From contig JBDGYV010000003.1 of NCBI GenBank assembly GCA_039588915.1, positions 1 through 64,000 on the forward strand: DNA of 64,000 nucleotides. Direction: 5' to 3'. Below, one piece after another: positions 13,884-21,309 of the stretch; positions within the stretch are counted from its first letter, which is position 1; each line of letters starts with the position of its first letter. The stretch is from CAMYLR01 sp039588915. GTDB lineage: Bacteria > Gemmatimonadota > Gemmatimonadetes > JACCXV01 > JAHWKZ01. A model generated the notes under the pieces. It saw only the letters and a list, made by a program, of their open reading frames with translations. It did no database searches and was not told where the DNA came from. The translations under genes and the position numbers were made by a program.

Positions 13884-15479
13884 CTAGACGCCGACTGTGG
13901 GTCTGGCCTCTGGAATCAGGACCGTGTCATGCTGTTGCCCCGGATCGGTCTCCGGGTAGGTGAGCGTGTGATGTAGGCCACGGCTCTCGCGACGCCGCTG
14001 TGCCGATTCGACGATGATCTGAGCCACCTGGAACAAGTTGATCACCTCTCCCATCTCCGGGACCGTCGAGAAGTTCGGTATGCGACCCCCGAGTTCCCCT
14101 AGCTGGCGCGCGGCGCGTGCCAACCCGTCGTCGTCCCTGACGATGCCTGCGCCGCCCCACAAAATGTCGCCGATCTCGGCACGCAACTGAGCGGCCGAAC
14201 TCTCAACAGGTGGCGTTGATGCCATGACCGGTGGGTCGCCGACGTCCGCGATGTGCTCTCCTAGCACATCTCGGGTCACCTCAGCGGCCCGCGCAGCAAA
14301 GACGACCGCTTCCAAGAGCGAGTTTGAAGCCAACCGATTGGCACCATGAACCCCCGTGCACGCCACTTCACCAGCTGCGAGAAGAGCGTGAATACCGGTT
14401 CGTCCCCATAAATCGGTTTGGACCCCGCCGCACATGTAATGCGCGGCCGGCACAACGGGGAGCATATCATCAGGAGGGTCGAGGCCTCGCTCCCGACATG
14501 TCGCCAAGATGTTAGGGAATCGCTCCTCGAACGTTTGGCGCGAGATCGGGCTGCAATCGAGCCAAACGTGGCTCGCCCCGGTGGTCCTCATCTCAGCGTC
14601 AATGGCCCGCGCCACCTCGTCCCTTGGGGAGAGTTCGGCGGTTCCGTGGCTCTGCATGAACGGGTGACCATCGAGATTGCGCAGGATGGCTCCCTCGCCA
14701 CGGACGGTCTCACTGATCAGAAATGGCCTCTCATCAACGGGGTATAGCCCTGTCGGGTGAAACTGGATGAACTCCATGTTGGCCACCGCCGCTCCGGCCC
14801 GGTAAGCCATCGCGATGCCATCGCCGGTCGCAATCGATGGGTTTGTCGTGAACCGATAGGCCTGACCGCACCCGCCGGTGGCCATGTAGGTCACACGGGC
14901 GCGGACCGCCACCAGCTCGCCCCCGTGGCGGTCAACGACGACTGCGCCAACGCACCGCGGTCCACGTTCCGACTCCGTGACCCACAGGTTCAGTGCGAAA
15001 TAGTGCTCGTGAATCCTCACACCCGCCCGATCCGCAGCATCAAGGAGTCCGTTTTCTATCGCCCGACCGGTGAGATCGTCGGCGCGCACGATCCGCCGCG
15101 CCGAGTGACCCCCTTCTCGAGCCAGAGAGAGCTCAGTCGGATCGCCCGCTGAGTAGCTGAAGCGAACCCCGTAATCGATAAGCTCGCGCACCCGGGTCGG
15201 TCCCTCCTCGACCACCAGCCGTACCGCGTCAGCGTTACACAAACCGTCGCCAGCGTGCATCGTATCGGTGATGTGCGCATCAAAGGAATCGGCGGGATCC
15301 ATAACCGCGGCGATACCACCCTGCGCGTAGTTGGTGTTGGCCTCAGAGTCTTCCTTCTTGGTGATCACCGTTACAGTGCCGTGCACCGCCGCTTTGATGG
15401 CATATGAGAGACCCGCGATACCGCTCCCGAGAACCAACACGTCGGTCTCCAAAACTCGGTCCGTAGCGCGGGCGTTCAT
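13884..15479 (-). CDS. nadB: L-aspartate oxidase
   Basis: 531 aa, ATG start in an ATGA overlap with lpxK. It has the FAD-binding N-terminus VLVLGSGIAGLSYAIKA, the flavin-loop NYAQGGIAAVMDP, and active-site regions HAGDGL, FIQFHPTGLY and PAAHYMCGGVQTDLWG. The C-terminal helical domain is shared with succinate dehydrogenase flavoproteins. It oxidises aspartate to iminoaspartate, the first step of NAD synthesis. nadA and nadC are not in the window. Confidence 0.94.
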   Translation of the reverse strand: MNARATDRVLETDVLVLGSGIAGLSYAIKAAVHGTVTVITKKEDSEANTNYAQGGIAAVMDPADSFDAHITDTMHAGDGLCNADAVRLVVEEGPTRVRELIDYGVRFSYSAGDPTELSLAREGGHSARRIVRADDLTGRAIENGLLDAADRAGVRIHEHYFALNLWVTESERGPRCVGAVVVDRHGGELVAVRARVTYMATGGCGQAYRFTTNPSIATGDGIAMAYRAGAAVANMEFIQFHPTGLYPVDERPFLISETVRGEGAILRNLDGHPFMQSHGTAELSPRDEVARAIDAEMRTTGASHVWLDCSPISRQTFEERFPNILATCRERGLDPPDDMLPVVPAAHYMCGGVQTDLWGRTGIHALLAAGEVACTGVHGANRLASNSLLEAVVFAARAAEVTRDVLGEHIADVGDPPVMASTPPVESSAAQLRAEIGDILWGGAGIVRDDDGLARAARQLGELGGRIPNFSTVPEMGEVINLFQVAQIIVESAQRRRESRGLHHTLTYPETDPGQQHDTVLIPEARPTVGV

Positions 15480-16624
15480 CGTGGGCTCGAAACCATCACG
15501 TCCGCTACGAGCCTCTTCAGCAGCTCGGGATCCGAGGGCTCCAGCCTCCTACGAAGCACACCTACCGGTCGGTCATCGAACCACTCGGGTCGACACTTGA
15601 TCGCGTCTTTCTCGGTGACAACAAACGGTGCATCGCGGTGCTTGACCAATAGCGCGGCGATGTCGATCTCCGTAAAGCGATGATGGTCAGGAAAAGCGAC
15701 CACTTTTGTCGGCGACAAACCGGCATCCTCGGCGAATCGGGCCACTGAAACCGGGTCGGCTACGGCGGCAACAACGATCACCCTCCGATCGGCGACCTCA
15801 AACCGTCCCTCGCCTCCAGCCAGCCATCCCGCCAAGTCGACGGTGCCAGCGTCTCGCCACTGGGTCGCAGTCCCGGGTGCGTGCTCCCACCAGGAAGCCA
15901 GTGCGCGGCCGATCGACCCTGGTGGCCAGGCGCGTGTTCGGGGATCGACGCCGTTAACGACCCAGGCCCCGCGGGGCGGTCTCCACGATGGCCGTTGACG
16001 AAGCGGCCCGGAGGGCACGCACTTGGCTGGTGCTACCAGATCACGACCCGCAAACGCGATCAGATCCAGCTCCCGGGCAACTTTCCGGTATTGCAATCCG
16101 TCATCGAGCAGGAATAGGTCGGGATCAGTCGCTGCCGACACCGCCTGCGCAGCAGCTAGACGATCGGCACCCACACCCACCCACGCGCCAGCCCGCGCGA
16201 GCAGCGCTGGCTCATCGCCGATCGCCGCCACGTCGACTGAGGTATCTCCGGGCTTCACCACGGCGACATCGTTCGCGCCACGCCCGTAGCCACGCGACAG
16301 CACCGCCACGCGGATCTGGCTGGCCAACCCTTGGGTGATCAGCCAATGAACCAGTGGCGTTTTTCCCCCACCACCCAGCGTGACATTGCCGACGCTTATC
16401 GTCGGGGCACCGAGACGGACAGCGGGCTCATCACTCTTCAGCCGACGATCGGCGGCAATCGCCCACCCCGAAGCAATTGGAGTGGCGAGCCCACGAAACG
16501 CGGCACCCAACGCGCCACCCTCGCCGTAGAGGGTCTGGCGCGCCCAACCATACGCGGCTGAGCGTTCGACGACCGTTGGCCCGCCGATGGGAAACGGGGC
16601 CGGTCGCTCTGATCTAGGGGTCAT
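15476..16624 (-). CDS. lpxK: Tetraacyldisaccharide (lipid A) 4'-kinase
   Basis: 382 aa, ATG in ATGA overlap with the acyltransferase stop. LpxK family: VVERSAAYGWARQTLY near the N-terminus, P-loop SVGNVTLGGGGKTP at about residues 76-89, VLSRGYGR, the DDGLQY motif (LLDDGLQYRKVA) and HHRFTEIDI. It phosphorylates the 4' position of the disaccharide precursor of lipid A at the inner-membrane face. It is somewhat longer than the E. coli protein. It lies in the lipid A operon after lpxA and the DUF374 acyltransferase. Confidence 0.94.
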   Translation of the reverse strand: MTPRSERPAPFPIGGPTVVERSAAYGWARQTLYGEGGALGAAFRGLATPIASGWAIAADRRLKSDEPAVRLGAPTISVGNVTLGGGGKTPLVHWLITQGLASQIRVAVLSRGYGRGANDVAVVKPGDTSVDVAAIGDEPALLARAGAWVGVGADRLAAAQAVSAATDPDLFLLDDGLQYRKVARELDLIAFAGRDLVAPAKCVPSGPLRQRPSWRPPRGAWVVNGVDPRTRAWPPGSIGRALASWWEHAPGTATQWRDAGTVDLAGWLAGGEGRFEVADRRVIVVAAVADPVSVARFAEDAGLSPTKVVAFPDHHRFTEIDIAALLVKHRDAPFVVTEKDAIKCRPEWFDDRPVGVLRRRLEPSDPELLKRLVADVMVSSPR

Positions 16625-17316
16625 CCCGAAAGGGTCGCTCGACTGCGTCGCTCTACCCGGCGTGGTTGCTCGGTGAGCTCGCTCTCCAGCTGCCTATGGA
16701 GGGCACAGAGCCGAATGCCGAGCTCCCGGCTCGCGCTCACTCGTTCACCGGCCGCCTTCGCGACCCGAACCGCGCTTCCGTAGCGGACGCAGACACGAGC
16801 CCCGGGCCATGGGATCTCGAACCGATCCCACGACTCGACACGCCTGCAGGGTCGAGCGGCAGCAGCGACCGGCACCAGCGCGTGGCCGGTCCTGCGTGCC
16901 AGCGCCACCGCACCGGGCAGCACGCTATGGATATCGGTGTGAGCGTCAGGGGTAAGCGCCAGATCCCCTCCGGCAGCAGCGTGACGCAGCATTGCGCGAA
17001 ACCCGGCCACCGGCGCCCGACGCCGAGAGCCGCGGATCGGGACATACCCGAGCGGCCCGACGATCTTGGCTGCCATAACGCCATCCGGATGACTGGACAC
17101 GAGCACGCCAACGTCCTTCCCGGCGTGGAGAGCCGCCAGTTCGAGCATCCGTCCGTGCCAGAAGCAGAAGATGACGCCGCGATCCTCGTCCCGTACCGCC
17201 TGTAGGTGCTCGAGGCCGGTCACGTCTACCCGCCACGTGCTAGACAGCGCTTTAACAAAGCGAGCCACGAACCAACCGCTATTGCTGGCCAGAAACCGAA
17301 GACGAGGACGGCTCAC
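16621..17316 (-). CDS. DUF374-type lysophospholipid/lipid A acyltransferase
   Basis: 231 aa from GTG at 17316, chosen for a GGGAG Shine-Dalgarno 6 bases upstream and a GTGA overlap with the preceding 44-codon ORF; a TTG at 17376 is the longer alternative. It matches the LPLAT/DUF374 family: IFCFWHGRMLEL (a variant of the His-x4-acidic box), VLVSSHPDGVMAAKIVGPLG, YVPIRGSRRRAPVAGFRAML and LALTPDAHTD, where relatives have TPDGPRGP. The family is often found beside lpx genes and probably adds a secondary acyl chain or acts like LpxL. The altered TPDAHTD box is unusual and could affect substrate choice. Confidence 0.82.
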   Translation of the reverse strand: MSRPRLRFLASNSGWFVARFVKALSSTWRVDVTGLEHLQAVRDEDRGVIFCFWHGRMLELAALHAGKDVGVLVSSHPDGVMAAKIVGPLGYVPIRGSRRRAPVAGFRAMLRHAAAGGDLALTPDAHTDIHSVLPGAVALARRTGHALVPVAAAARPCRRVESWDRFEIPWPGARVCVRYGSAVRVAKAAGERVSASRELGIRLCALHRQLESELTEQPRRVERRSRATLSG

Positions 17317-17447
17317 TGAATTCTCCCGAGCATCCAGGTAGCAAGAATTATCGCGGCGAGCACTATCACCATCCAACGCGTTCTCACCCGCCTAGGTCGG
17401 TGCGGGGAGACGGCCTGGCGCTCCTTCCAGGCCTTGATGAGAACCAT
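17313..17447 (-). CDS. Small single-pass membrane protein in the lipid A operon (44 aa)
   Basis: A short ORF fills the apparent gap between lpxA and the DUF374 acyltransferase. Its ATG (17447) lies one base after the lpxA TAG stop, and its TGA overlaps the acyltransferase GTG as GTGA. The product starts MVLIKAWKERQAVSPH, continues with a strongly basic stretch (RPRRVRTR) and one hydrophobic helix (WMVIVLAAIILATWML), and ends GRIQ. This predicts an N-in inner-membrane protein with a positively charged cytoplasmic tail. The packing on both sides matches every other junction of the operon, which argues for a real gene. I recognise no family. Confidence 0.65.
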   Translation of the reverse strand: MVLIKAWKERQAVSPHRPRRVRTRWMVIVLAAIILATWMLGRIQ

Positions 17448-17448
17448 C

Positions 17449-18234
17449 CTAAACTGTCACTCCCCGCTCGCTCTCGCTGATGAACGTGATAAAGCGAACG
17501 ATCTCCGGGTAAGGATGAAGCTCATCGTTGGATCGAGCCAACGCCTGAGTGATGTTGAGCTTGGAGTTAAAGAACAGCCGGTACGCTCGTTTGAGCTCGC
17601 TCTTTACGTTCTCCGGGAAACCGCGCCGATCGAGGCCGACGGAGTTGAGCCCGAACAAAGCCGCCGGGTCACCAGCCGCCTTGACGTAGGGCGGTACATC
17701 CTTCTGGATACGAGAGCACCCACCCACAAACGCGTGCGCGCCTATACGGACGAATTGATGAACTGGGGTCATCCCGCCAATGATGGCGTTCTCGTCTATG
17801 CTGACATGTCCAGCCAGGTTTACAGCATTTGACAGGATCACGCCGTCGCCTACGAGGCAATCGTGCGCAACATGCACGTACGCCATGAGCAAGCAGGCGT
17901 CACCGATGCTCGTGTATCCTTGCGCTAGGGTTCCGCGATTCACGGTGACGTACTCGCGAATCACCGTACGGTTGCCGATCACGCAAGTCGTCGGTTCGCC
18001 CTGGTACTTCAGATCCTGAGGATCGCTTCCGATGATTGCTCCGTAGTGGATCTTGCAGCGCTCGCCGATTGTCGTGTCACACTCTATCACTGCGTGCGCT
18101 GCTATTTGGGTACCAGCACCGATCGTGACCCCGGGGCCGATGATTGCGTATGGGCCGACGAAGACGTCAGCGCCGATTTCCGCACTTTCATCCACGATCG
18201 CAGTCGCGTGTATGGTTTCCGCTACCGACTTCAT
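17449..18234 (-). CDS. lpxA: UDP-N-acetylglucosamine acyltransferase
   Basis: 261 aa from ATG at 18234, in an ATGA overlap with lpxC-fabZ; this start gives the usual LpxA length. It is a left-handed beta-helix built from hexapeptide repeats (ATAIVDESAEIGADVFVG onward). VHVAHDCLVGDG carries the catalytic His, and GGMTPVHQFVRIG and PPYVKAAGDPAALFGLN are LpxA hallmarks. It transfers a 3-hydroxyacyl chain from ACP to UDP-GlcNAc, the first step of lipid A synthesis. Confidence 0.96.
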   Translation of the reverse strand: MKSVAETIHATAIVDESAEIGADVFVGPYAIIGPGVTIGAGTQIAAHAVIECDTTIGERCKIHYGAIIGSDPQDLKYQGEPTTCVIGNRTVIREYVTVNRGTLAQGYTSIGDACLLMAYVHVAHDCLVGDGVILSNAVNLAGHVSIDENAIIGGMTPVHQFVRIGAHAFVGGCSRIQKDVPPYVKAAGDPAALFGLNSVGLDRRGFPENVKSELKRAYRLFFNSKLNITQALARSNDELHPYPEIVRFITFISESERGVTV

Positions 18235-19583
18235 TTCTCGACCAGTGTCGCCATCAGATCGGCTTCCGCAACCACCGTACCGTTGACTCGGGCCACACCA
18301 CGCATCTTGCAATGTGCGCCGCGGCGTCGCACCATCTCGAGTTCGCACACGAGCTGATCTCCCGGCCGGACCGGATGTCTGAACCGAACGTTGTCCAGAC
18401 CTGTGAAGTAAACGACTTTTTCCTCCGTGTCATCAACCAAGCTCATCAGAAGCAGGCCGCCTACCTGACCCATCGACTCGACGATCAGCACTCCAGGCAT
18501 CACCGGGTGCCCAGGGAAATGACCTTGAAAGAACGGCTCACTTATCGTCACGTTCTTAATCCCGACAACGCGTTTTCCGTCTTCCATCTCGATGACCCGA
18601 TCGACGAGTAGGAACGGATACCGATGTGGGATCGTGTCGAGGATCTGCGACACGTCGAGCACTGTCTTCGAGGCTTGCTCGTGCGATGTCGCGACCGCCG
18701 GCTGCCTGCCAACATGCGGACCTGAGTTGTTCCCGCTTTCGGCCATCATTCGTCGCTTGAGGATCTGAACCAGCGCCAGGTGCGTTCGGTGACCGGAACG
18801 ATGGGCGATGATGTGAGCCTGAATGTCCACGTTGAGAACCTTCAGATCTCCAAGCAGATCCAGGATCTTATGGCGGACGAGCTCGGTAGGGAATCGGAGT
18901 CGTTCCTCGCTAAGGATCTCGTCATCGCCGATAACGATCGCATTGCGCAGATTGCCACCCCTGATGAGACCGGCCTCCCTCAGCTGTTCGATCTCGGCCA
19001 AGAAGCCGAACGTTCGAGCGGGTGCGATCTCCTTTTCGAACGTATCTGGCGTGATCTCAAACGACTCGAACTGATGCTGGACGAGCGGGTGATCAAAATC
19101 GATCGAGAATGACACTTGTAAGCGATCGGAAGGCAGCAGGGTAATCTCGACCCCGCCGTCCTCGTAGAAAATCGGCTCCTCGACGCGGTACCGCCTACGC
19201 TTGGCGTCGAGTTCGGTGAGGCCAGCTTCCTGGAGCACCTTCCAGAAGGGCAGGCTGGAGCCGTCCCCCACCGGCGGTTCGCTGGAATCGAGCTCAATCC
19301 GTAGATTGTCGATACCTCGCACGGCAAGCGCAGCGAGGACGTGCTCGATCGTGTGGACTTTGCTACCGTCGATCCCGATCGACGTCCCTCGCTCCACGCC
19401 GATTACGTGGTCAGGCTCAACAACGATCTCTGGGTGTCCCTCGAGATCCACGCGCACAAACCGGATCCCAGTGTTCGCTTCCGCGGGAACAAACGTCATG
19501 TGACACTGGTTTCCGGTGTGAAGTCCCACCCCGCTATAGGTCACGGGATGCGCAATGGTGAGTTGCCGCTCGTTACTCGTCAT
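18231..19583 (-). CDS. lpxC-fabZ: Bifunctional UDP-3-O-acyl-GlcNAc deacetylase / 3-hydroxyacyl-ACP dehydratase
   Basis: 450 aa fusion, ATG start. Residues 1 to about 285 are LpxC: GVGLHTG, HTIEHVLAAL (zinc His) and LVRHKILDLLGDL (second zinc His and Asp). After a Ser/Gln-rich linker, residues about 310-450 are FabZ: IPHRYPFLLVDRV and FFQGHFPGHPVMPGVLIVES, with the catalytic His and Glu. One polypeptide thus links the committed lipid A step with the fatty-acid dehydratase that competes for 3-hydroxyacyl-ACP. Such fusions are known in Bacteroidota and related phyla. It overlaps lpxA by 4 bp. Confidence 0.95.
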   Translation of the reverse strand: MTSNERQLTIAHPVTYSGVGLHTGNQCHMTFVPAEANTGIRFVRVDLEGHPEIVVEPDHVIGVERGTSIGIDGSKVHTIEHVLAALAVRGIDNLRIELDSSEPPVGDGSSLPFWKVLQEAGLTELDAKRRRYRVEEPIFYEDGGVEITLLPSDRLQVSFSIDFDHPLVQHQFESFEITPDTFEKEIAPARTFGFLAEIEQLREAGLIRGGNLRNAIVIGDDEILSEERLRFPTELVRHKILDLLGDLKVLNVDIQAHIIAHRSGHRTHLALVQILKRRMMAESGNNSGPHVGRQPAVATSHEQASKTVLDVSQILDTIPHRYPFLLVDRVIEMEDGKRVVGIKNVTISEPFFQGHFPGHPVMPGVLIVESMGQVGGLLLMSLVDDTEEKVVYFTGLDNVRFRHPVRPGDQLVCELEMVRRRGAHCKMRGVARVNGTVVAEADLMATLVEK

Positions 19584-19612
19584 ATCGATTCCGTGAGTTA
19601 CCGGAGGTTCCT

Positions 19613-20635
19613 TTAAGATTTGGATCTCACCTGGCGTTCCAGCGTCTTGATACGCTCGAACAACTCGGGGAGTCGGGAGAAAAGCGCATGCGCGCGCATT
19701 TGATCTCGATGGGATCGCGCCGGATAACCTGAGTATTCGGCGTCTGCCGGGATGTCACCAATTACTCCTCCTTGAGCGCCAACCCGGGCGCGAGCACCGA
19801 TCTTCACATGCCCTACGATTCCCACCTGGCCGGCTAACATAGCGCTCTCCCCCACCTCTGTGCTGCCCGAGATACCGACTTGAGCAACTATGACAGCATT
19901 CTTACCTATTTGCACATTATGAGCAATGTGCACGAGGTTGTCAATCTTAACTCCGGACTCGATGACCGTCGCCCCAGCCGACCCGCGATCGATCGTCACG
20001 TTGGCACCGATTTCGACATCGTCACCGATCGACAATCCACCCCGCTGGGGAACCTTGTAGTGCTGCCCCAGCTTGTCGGTCGCATAGCCGAAGCCGTCGG
20101 AGCCCAGCACGGCTCCACTCTGTACGATGCAGCGCTTTCCGAGGCGCGTACCGCGATGCACCGTGACCCCGGAAAACAGTTGACTGCCATCTCCGATCTC
20201 GGTTCCCTCCTCAATGACGCACAGCGAGCCAATCACAACACCCGACCCTAGCGCCACCCCTGGACCGACGACGCAGCCGGGGCCAATCGAGACGTCGTTC
20301 GGAAGCGTGGTCGCCGGGTCCACTATCACGGACGCATGCACGCCGAGCTCAACTGCGGGCGGGGGCAACAACAGGTCAACCGCGCGCGCAAACGACAGAT
20401 AGGGGTTGTCGCTCCGCAACACATTCTGCCCGTTGGGCTGGTAATCCTCGTCGACTACCAGCGCTCCGGCAGACGATGCCAAGGCTGCATCCAAGTACTT
20501 TGGGTTTGCGAGAAAAGAGAGATCCTCGGGGCCGGCGCCCTCGAGCGGGGCGACACCGCTCACCTCGATTGAGGGATCACCCTCCAGTCGGGCATCAATC
20601 GCCCTCGCCAGCTCACCCAGCGAGTACGATGGCAT
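19613..20635 (-). CDS. lpxD: UDP-3-O-acylglucosamine N-acyltransferase
   Basis: 340 aa, ATG start. An N-terminal uridine-binding domain (YSLGELARAIDARLEGD, then LSFLANPKYLDAA) is followed by a hexapeptide-repeat beta-helix. NLVHIAHNVQIGKNAVI contains the catalytic His, and the C-terminal helix runs to RLPELFERIKTLERQV. It adds the N-linked hydroxyacyl chain, the third lipid A step. It sits 29 bp upstream of lpxC-fabZ and 30 bp after skp. Confidence 0.96.
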   Translation of the reverse strand: MPSYSLGELARAIDARLEGDPSIEVSGVAPLEGAGPEDLSFLANPKYLDAALASSAGALVVDEDYQPNGQNVLRSDNPYLSFARAVDLLLPPPAVELGVHASVIVDPATTLPNDVSIGPGCVVGPGVALGSGVVIGSLCVIEEGTEIGDGSQLFSGVTVHRGTRLGKRCIVQSGAVLGSDGFGYATDKLGQHYKVPQRGGLSIGDDVEIGANVTIDRGSAGATVIESGVKIDNLVHIAHNVQIGKNAVIVAQVGISGSTEVGESAMLAGQVGIVGHVKIGARARVGAQGGVIGDIPADAEYSGYPARSHRDQMRAHALFSRLPELFERIKTLERQVRSKS

Positions 20636-20665
20636 GCGGCCTCCAGGTAAACCGATGGAATTCCG

Positions 20666-21217
20666 TCAGTCCGAAGACGGCGCAACAGGCTCCGAAGCGC
20701 GGAGCTTCTGAATGACCTCCTCGGTGATGTTGAGTGCCGGGTCCCCGGCGACCAGAGCGCCGTCGTTCAGATCGAAGATCAACGAGTACTGCCCCTGTTG
20801 TCTCGTCTGATCGATCACCCGGTTTACGCGCTCGATAATCGGCTGCATGAGCTCGGCTTGACGCGTTCCAGCCTCTCCCTCAGGCCCAAACTTGCTCTGA
20901 AAGTACTCCTGCATCTCGCGCTCGAGCCTGAGCATCTCTTCCTGGCGCTCGATCTTCTTCTCCGGCGACAGAATCACCTCTTGGCGCTTGTACTCCTCAA
21001 AAAGCTCCTGCAGCCCCTGTTGTCTCTGCGCCAGCGAATCACGCCACTCATTGGCGGTACGATTGAACTCCTCGTTGGCCTCCGTGTATCCAGGCGCCTG
21101 CTTGATGACCGCGTCGGAGTCCACGTAGGCGATCTTGAGCTCGCCACCCTGCGCCAGCGCGACTCCCGGCAAAAAAGCCAGCAACAGGGCCGCAAGAACG
21201 ATCCTGGGTCTCGACAT
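20666..21217 (-). CDS. skp: Periplasmic chaperone Skp/OmpH
   Basis: 183 aa from ATG at 21217 (GGAGGGAA upstream); a longer upstream start would spoil the signal peptide. The Sec signal peptide RIVLAALLLAFLPGVALA is followed by LKIAYVDSDAVIKQAPGY, the standard start of mature OmpH/Skp. A long charged coiled coil (residues about 45-115; QEEMLRLEREMQEYFQ) forms the trimer tentacles, and the C-terminal IIERVNRVIDQTRQQGQYSL completes the body. It holds unfolded outer-membrane proteins for BamA, whose gene is directly upstream. Confidence 0.92.
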   Translation of the reverse strand: MSRPRIVLAALLLAFLPGVALAQGGELKIAYVDSDAVIKQAPGYTEANEEFNRTANEWRDSLAQRQQGLQELFEEYKRQEVILSPEKKIERQEEMLRLEREMQEYFQSKFGPEGEAGTRQAELMQPIIERVNRVIDQTRQQGQYSLIFDLNDGALVAGDPALNITEEVIQKLRASEPVAPSSD

Positions 21218-21309
21218 GATGGATTCCCTCCTCATCGGCATTATGATCAACATGAGAGTTTAACTTGTGCACACCCAATCTGCTGCCAACCGACGTCGGG
21301 AGCCGGGAC

